The notes under the pieces: generated by a model
What the model saw: the letters and a program-made list of their open reading frames with translations, nothing else
Told to the model about the DNA's origin: nothing
Databases searched by the model: none
DNA from: Saturnia japonica
Lineage: Eukaryota; Arthropoda; Insecta; Lepidoptera; Saturniidae
DNA length: 64,000 nucleotides
NCBI GenBank assembly: GCA_033032175.1
Contig: CM065310.1
Location: 1,674,001-1,738,000 of the forward strand
Direction of reading: 5' to 3'
Position numbers and translations under genes: made by a program
Shown: positions 58,316 through 64,000 of the stretch, piece after piece
Layout: the number at the start of each line of letters is the position of its first letter
How positions within the stretch are numbered: position 1 is the stretch's first letter

Positions 58316-61300
58316 ATCTGTCTATCCTTGTCTACCCCCTACCTTTTCGCCGACGTCAGTTCGCCTTTAAAATTGCAACGGCAAACACAGAGTGACTGCG
58401 GTGTTTAATTAAAATAAACTTTACTTCAAAAAACTTGAATAAATTATCGTGCATGGTGCGTGGTGACACAGAAGTGAACACAAGAGGAGGCCTCCAAAGT
58501 GCGTAAAAGCTGTTGTTCGGTGAGTCCCTTTTTTCTCCATTCTATAAATTCCAGTATTCCGTGTCATTGTGCATATATTGTAATCGACCAGGGAAATTGC
58601 CCCCAACCAACAATTCGGCTAGTTTATGAAAGAAAACGAACCAGCGCTTACACCTAGCGAGAAAGGAAAAAAAAACACATTACGACCTATTTTTAGGACT
58701 ATTAAAATTCAAGAGCAAACTTTGAAAAAATTATCGCTAAATTAATCTTGAATGCATGAAAGCATTATAACCTTCATAGTTTAATAGGAGACTCGAAAAA
58801 TAAATAGTTTTTTTGCACCACCCTTATATTTACATATTATGAGTACCTACCTACCTATTATATTATGTAGTTGTGTTGTAGTGTCGATTTGTTTGTGAGC
58901 ATGAATCATTGTTTTCGAGTAGACACAGCTGCATTTCTTCCAGTAATGAAGCAGCAGTATTCGTAAATGGTAACATACGAGCCGTTCCAAGTAAATTCTT
59001 GAAGTAATGAGTATTATTTTTTAACGGGTATGTCTTCTGTTTTGTTTGTTTTTCTTAAATGACCTTGATTTACAAGTATATTCAGAATAATCGTCGGCCG
59101 TTTAAGTTCTCGAACAACTGTAGGATAAAATTATTTAGATTTCAATTAAAAAGCATTACTATATAATTACATGAAATACCATATTTATCGATCAGACGTA
59201 TTTTGCCGCTTTTGATTCTCTACTTTAAACGACTCAAATCTGTATCACTCATTATGACATAAGAATATTGTAGTGTTAAATAGCATACATTCTTTATTTA
59301 CTTAAAATAACCTTTACATGACGGTCAAAAACTATTTTATTCATTTTAGAGTACAGACGAAATTAAGTTTATGGTAAAACAACGAATAAAACCTTGTGTG
59401 TTTTAATGAACCAACTAACCAATGTTTGAAATTATCTACAAGGAAACTACAAGCTACAATGAAATATATATTATATTTTATGTAGGTAAATTAAGTAAAC
59501 AATACAATATATTGTTACTACCTACGTATTAAGCAGTATACCTACAATTAATAAAGGTACCTAATTAATTTTGGTTTTAAATTCGGGACAAACATAAAAA
59601 AAAATCTATTACCTACTAAATAAAATAATATTAAATAATTCAGTCAAGTGACAAATGGAATTAGTTTTAAATATTTCTGATAATTTCTTTTATATACATA
59701 ATTACTTTATTGAAATGAAAACTTCTTTTTTCTCCTACGGGATAAAAAGTTCACTTTTAGTCCCTATCACGCGGGACAAAAGTACCCGATTCTCTCCCGG
59801 TGAAATGGCAAATGTGCGCATGCGTGTACTTTACTTTATCTCCCGGTAACCTAGCAACTGCGTGTTTATATATAAAATGTATAAACTTTTATATAAACTT
59901 TTCATCCCGGTTAAGAAAAAAATTGTAAACGCACCTAGGGAGAAAAGTCGATGAAACGAAAAAGCGAAAGCGACAGTAAAAAGAGATAGACACATAAATA
60001 ATGAATTTTATTACCTCAGCAAAAAGGCACGAAACAAAAACTTTTTAGGCAACACTTATGACATTCTGATACTGATTGATATTGTTTTAGGTTACCAAGC
60101 TTATTTCAAATGTGCATTAATTGAAAATGATATTATTATAATGTATGTGCATTTTCAAAAACTTTAAATTAGTATGTATGTATTTGATAGTTTTCTGAAT
60201 TAAAAAACATAGATGTGAAGGTTTCACTTCTACCACGTGTGATTGCACACATATTTTTTTATTGTATAATAACTGTATTATGTTACTTCCTAATCCGTGC
60301 GAAAACTAACAGCTATGACGTTAGATAAACAAATTATTTACGATGGATTTGTTTAAGCACTTATCGCCTTCGACAATCAAATATCTTAAAGAGGTTAATA
60401 ATAATAGATTTTCATTAGCATCAACAGATGGCATGAACAGATAAGCTATTTGTTTTTTAAACTAAACGAGTACGTAGTTTTTAAAATATTTTGGATCATT
60501 AATTTTGATGAAGAATTAACAGAGTTATGGCGTTACCAGGAAAAACACCTTTGAGATCTGCCTGTCAAATTTAAATTTTAAATGAATTAAGGTAAAATTC
60601 CAAAATTTCAACCACAAGGCGACATCTAGATACAATAAATATGTATTTTTAACTGAAAAAAGTAAATAATTGTGCAGATATAAGTTTACAAAAAAAAAAA
60701 AAATGTGCGACTTGCGTTACAAGATTACGTTGTTGAATTTTAATGAAGTGTCAAATGTGATCTATTATATTGGCCCTGCTATAATATGATTAACTTTGAC
60801 TAACAAAAGGTTAAAAATAAGAGATACTTACGCTGAAGTTGTCAGCAGATATGTTATAATTTATAAAAGTCTCCAAATAATTCAAATGTACCTACATTCT
60901 AATTTGAACGTTAGTTTCTAACTCATGGAATATAAAATACTACAACAATTAATGAAGATCATTTAGGTTGAGGTAGATAAATATGTAAAACTCATTTCGA
61001 TGTGGGATGAATGAACTTTTAAGGGGGCAATTTGTTTCCATTGAACAAACCAATAAGTTGGTAAACAAAATGTAGCGAAATATGTGCATTATCATGAAAT
61101 CTTATCAGTTCGTGTATTATGCTGTTTATAAAACAGTTATCATTTACGTCGCTATATTTAAACAATATGCTTGTTATTACATTAAGTTATCGCGATGTTT
61201 CTAGAATTTGAAACTCATCCTTAAATATAGTGTTTTAAACTTAGTACATCGATGTTTATTCGATGCAGGTACCTAATAATTTGCAAATAAACATCAATTT

Positions 61301-61785
61301 ATAAACAATGATTTTTTCAAGCATAGAGGATTTGTAGCGAAGTTATGGTCGCGGGATCGGAGCTAAACTGAAAAAAAGTAGGACACTAAAAACCAACCAA
61401 ATACATAATATCTAAATGTATATAAAAGTAAACCGTGAGTAACTGATCTATCAACACATAATAAACCACCGAACGGCCTGTAGAGTGTAGCGCAGCGTTC
61501 AAAAGCATTGAGCCGTCTCTTGCGGTCCAACTGACGGACTTTTAAGCATTATTATGCAGTCTGACGATGTTTTTCTTGTTATATTAATCATAAATAATAA
61601 CCACTACCAATTTCAGATTGTATAATACTACTTTATTTTTATAATTTTACGATGACTGCTTATATATAACTGACGACGACTTTATCAGCATATTGACATC
61701 GGACATTTTTCTTAAATTAACATTATAAATGAGTACAATTAATGAGTACAATTAATGAGTACAATTTCGATAATATTTTTTTATA
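58316..61785. repeat. 3.46-kb tandem unit, copy 2
   Basis: Head-to-tail with copy 1. Differences include a 17-bp-scale duplication of TATAAACTTTTATATAAACT near 59878, a different tract at about 61324-61351, and three 13-bp units of AATGAGTACAATT (61728-61767) in place of the copy-1 end hairpin. Sequence diverges after ATATC at 61785. Confidence 0.9.
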
Positions 61786-62200
61786 TCTTCGTCAGCCTCC
61801 TACACCATAACTAAGTAAGGTCGCGCGATCTGACGTTCGATTTATCATTAAGCAATATTTAAACTATTAAAAAACATCATATCCTACCTTAAAGCAGTAG
61901 CTACTTATGTACCGGTCCCCACTGCCCCCCGGTATAAACGCCGGCCGCGTAATATTTTTTCCTACCCGGACGACAAAGTCGAAAAAGCAAACGCGTATTA
62001 TTCTACCGGCTCTCTAAACAGAGCGTGCCAACGCCCACGCCCGCGTAACCACCGTTCTCTCCGCAGGACGGGCGGTCAACTTCGCTCTCGCACAGCCCCC
62101 ACGTCCACTATAGGGTGGATCATTATGTGAATGATAGTGATGTCTGGAAGTGACTCCCTCTCTGTGCATCCACTAATATATTATTATTGTACCTGTTATA
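61786..62200. other. Spacer between tandem unit and mariner
   Basis: GC-richer than its surroundings, with CCCCACTGCCCCCCGGTATA and CCACGCCCGCGTAACCACC. It looks like unique or old repeat sequence. A CCGCAG acceptor-like site at about 62066 is followed by a short open frame, but nothing supports an exon. Confidence 0.4.
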
Positions 62201-63492
62201 CAAGGTGTCCAGAAAGGGTATCGGGTATTTGTAAGTTCAATGAAACAAAAATTATTTGTATGCAATAAAAAAGTTTATTGTTTATTATTATTGTTTATTA
62301 TTAGCATATGAATTTGAGAATTATTTGGAACCGTTACGTTGCTGGCACTCTTCTAAACGGAAACGAAGATTGGCGATAACACGTTGACACATAGCTATCG
62401 ATATTGCTGCCATTTCTGACCTGATGTTTTGCTTTAACTGGGTTAGATTGGTCGGATTGTTTTGATAAACCTTACTTTTAAGGTATCCCCATGCAAAATA
62501 GTCAAGCGGGCTAAGGTCGGGGCTTCTGGGAGGCCAGTTGATGTTACCCCTTCGCGAAATGACTTTATTAGGGAATAATTCGTTAACAACTTCCATTGAG
62601 TCATTTGAGGTATGGCAAGTGGCCCCATCTTGCTGGAACCACGTTCTTGAGTTGAAACCGGCAAACTCCTGCAACTCTGGGACCAAAAAATTTCGCAACA
62701 TATCGCAATAACGGTCACTATTCACATTAATTGCTCGGCTTCGTTGATCTTCATGAAAATAAGGACCAATTATGCCTTTAGCAGACATAGCGGCCCAAAC
62801 AACGAGCTTTGGGCTATGCAGGGGTCGTTCATGCTTTCGTCTCGGATTCTCCACTGCCCAGTACCGACAATTCTGCTTATTAACATGACCATTCAGGTGA
62901 AAATTTGCTTCGTCACTGAACAGTATGTTGTTAAAGTTGTTAAATCGCTGCAGCATTTCGTTCGCAAAATTCAGTCGATTAGCATAGTCCGTATCCTTCA
63001 ATTCTTGAACCAATTGAATTTTATAGGCTTTTAGATGTAAGTCTTTCTTTAAAATCGAATATAAAGACGATTTTTTGATGTTCAACGCTTGGCTTCGCTT
63101 TCGGATGGATAAAGACGGATTTTGACGAACCGACGCCTCAACTTCTTCAATTGTTTCTTCATCGCGAACTGAACGAGGACGACCAGAGTTTTGAATTTTA
63201 ACTGTCGCACCTGTATTCTCGAACATCCTGATCCATTTCCTAATGCTATCGTCACTTGGCGCGTGGCGTGTACGATATTCCGCACGATAGAGACGTTGAG
63301 CAGTCACTATTGAATCACCATTACGATAATACGCTCGTACGCAAAATGCGCGATGAGTCCCCGAGTACTGTTCCATCGTGACTAAAACTCCACAAAATGG
63401 CGGACGCCACGAACCCCTCCCCGCACCCTTTAGACGCCCCGTTTCGAATATGGCGCGAAAACAAATACCCGATACCCTTTCTGGACACCTTG
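62201..63492 (-). mobile_element. Intact mariner-type transposon, DD41D (rosa-like)
   Basis: 1,292 bp with perfect 32-bp terminal inverted repeats (62201-62232 and 63461-63492; outer bases CAAGGTGTCCAGAAAGGGTA) flanked by TA on both sides. A single uninterrupted transposase gene fills it. Perfect ends and an unbroken gene imply very recent insertion. Confidence 0.93.
62321..63376 (-). CDS. Mariner transposase, DD41D, intact
   Basis: 351 codons, ATG at 63376, stop at 62321. The N-terminal third carries two helix-turn-helix regions (AFCVRAYYRNGDSIVTAQRL; then SIRKWIRMFENTGATVK followed by the linker SGRPRSVRDEETIEEVEASV). Catalytic domain: first Asp in LFSDEANFHLNG, second in WFQQDGATCHT, third in PRSPDLSPLDYFAWG. 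There are 41 residues between the second Asp and the Asp of PLD, hence DD41D, the rosa-like group. WPPRSPDLSPLD is a strong mariner/Tc signature. It makes cut-and-paste transposition of elements with matching ends. No stop, frameshift or missing catalytic residue. Confidence 0.94.
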   Translation of the reverse strand: MEQYSGTHRAFCVRAYYRNGDSIVTAQRLYRAEYRTRHAPSDDSIRKWIRMFENTGATVKIQNSGRPRSVRDEETIEEVEASVRQNPSLSIRKRSQALNIKKSSLYSILKKDLHLKAYKIQLVQELKDTDYANRLNFANEMLQRFNNFNNILFSDEANFHLNGHVNKQNCRYWAVENPRRKHERPLHSPKLVVWAAMSAKGIIGPYFHEDQRSRAINVNSDRYCDMLRNFLVPELQEFAGFNSRTWFQQDGATCHTSNDSMEVVNELFPNKVISRRGNINWPPRSPDLSPLDYFAWGYLKSKVYQNNPTNLTQLKQNIRSEMAAISIAMCQRVIANLRFRLEECQQRNGSK

Positions 63493-63777
63493 TATTTGTA
63501 ACATTTGTACAGTTAACAAAAAAAAGAGATAAACCCGATCGAGTTTCTTACCGGTTCTTCTCGATGTCTGGGATATTTTTCCGAACCGGCAGTAGTGTTT
63601 TGACATTCATAAGTGCCTTTTTAGTGCCTAAATTGAATAAAGACTATTTTGATTTTGATTTTTGTTATGCACACACATACGTGCACACCACACAGGTACA
63701 CACTTTTAACATATACATGGTTCCTTCCTTCCTCCCAGGAGGTAGGGAACATGTCTATGCGTTTATATTAGTTAGCT

Positions 63778-63921
63778 CGAATTGTAGGAGCAGGGAACTA
63801 GCTAGATCGCGACCTATTTGCATGCGCGACGACCGCCCGAGCCGAAGTCCGGCCACTTTGGCACCCTCGTACGAGTCGTCTTTACTATCGCGGCTGAGTG
63901 CCTCCTGCGCTCCCCCCCAAG
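63778..63921 (+). repeat. GC-rich dispersed repeat, copy 2
   Basis: GATCGCGACCTATTTGCATG and CGGCCACTTTGGCACCCTCG match 12155-12265 in order. Continues as GCGGCTGAGTGCCTCCTGCG and a C-run up to the junction at 63922. Confidence 0.55.
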
Positions 63922-64000
63922 ATCTTATCAGTTCGTGTATTATGCTGTTTATAAAACAGTTATCATTTACGTCGCTATATTTAAACAATATGCTTGTTAT
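63922..64000. repeat. Third, partial copy of the 3.46-kb tandem unit
   Basis: 79 bp identical to 57636-57714 in copy 1 (ATCTTATCAGTTCGTGTATT onward), running off the window end. The unit restarts in mid-sequence here, so the unit's 5' 2.8 kb is missing at this junction. Confidence 0.85.

Noticed and set aside
62040..62150. Possible exon after CCGCAG near 62066
   Set aside because: Short open frame only, no donor with matching phase and no GST similarity.

Overview
This is a 64-kb piece of an AT-rich, intron-rich animal genome. It is almost certainly an insect and probably a moth or butterfly. That inference rests on the delta-class GST, the mix of Tc1, mariner and hAT elements, and many short dispersed repeats of a kind common in lepidopteran introns. 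There are no operons and no bacterial or phage genes.

Region 1 (1-32,920, minus strand) is one gene: the insect orthologue of WDR44 (Rab11-binding WD-repeat protein). I resolved 14 coding exons from GT-AG sites, continuous codon phase and recalled similarity to the vertebrate protein. A 15th micro-exon is a weak candidate. The start codon is at 32,920-32,918 and the C-terminal WD repeats lie beyond position 1. Exon 1 carries an FFAT-like motif, the middle exons hold the conserved central region, and the last visible exons hold the first WD repeats. One exon carries an extra base that breaks the reading frame. The introns contain a Tc1 element (17,187-18,783), a gutted mariner (23,268-24,945), several MITEs and many decayed dispersed repeats.

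Region 2 (32,921-49,700) has no gene I can support. It holds a putative WDR44 promoter region, repeats, a TAA-flanked MITE, and a complete but dead hAT element (40,861-43,841) with an 8-bp target duplication. Inside that element the first ~25 codons of the transposase, including its ATG, have expanded into a 14-copy, 79-bp minisatellite with an A-B-C trimer order. A Tc1 deletion derivative lies 150 bp away.

Region 3 (49,700-64,000, plus strand) starts with a TATA/initiator promoter, a noncoding first exon, and the first coding exon of a delta-class glutathione S-transferase (53,466-53,606). No later GST exon is visible. The downstream sequence is instead a recent 3.46-kb tandem duplication (54,860-61,785), an intact DD41D (rosa-like) mariner with perfect 32-bp terminal repeats (62,201-63,492), and the beginning of a third copy of the duplicated unit (63,922 to the window end).

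No novel multi-gene system was found. The best leads are the frame-broken WDR44 exon, the hAT-derived minisatellite, the intact mariner and the unexplained tandem unit. Family names come from recalled protein similarity, not from a search.
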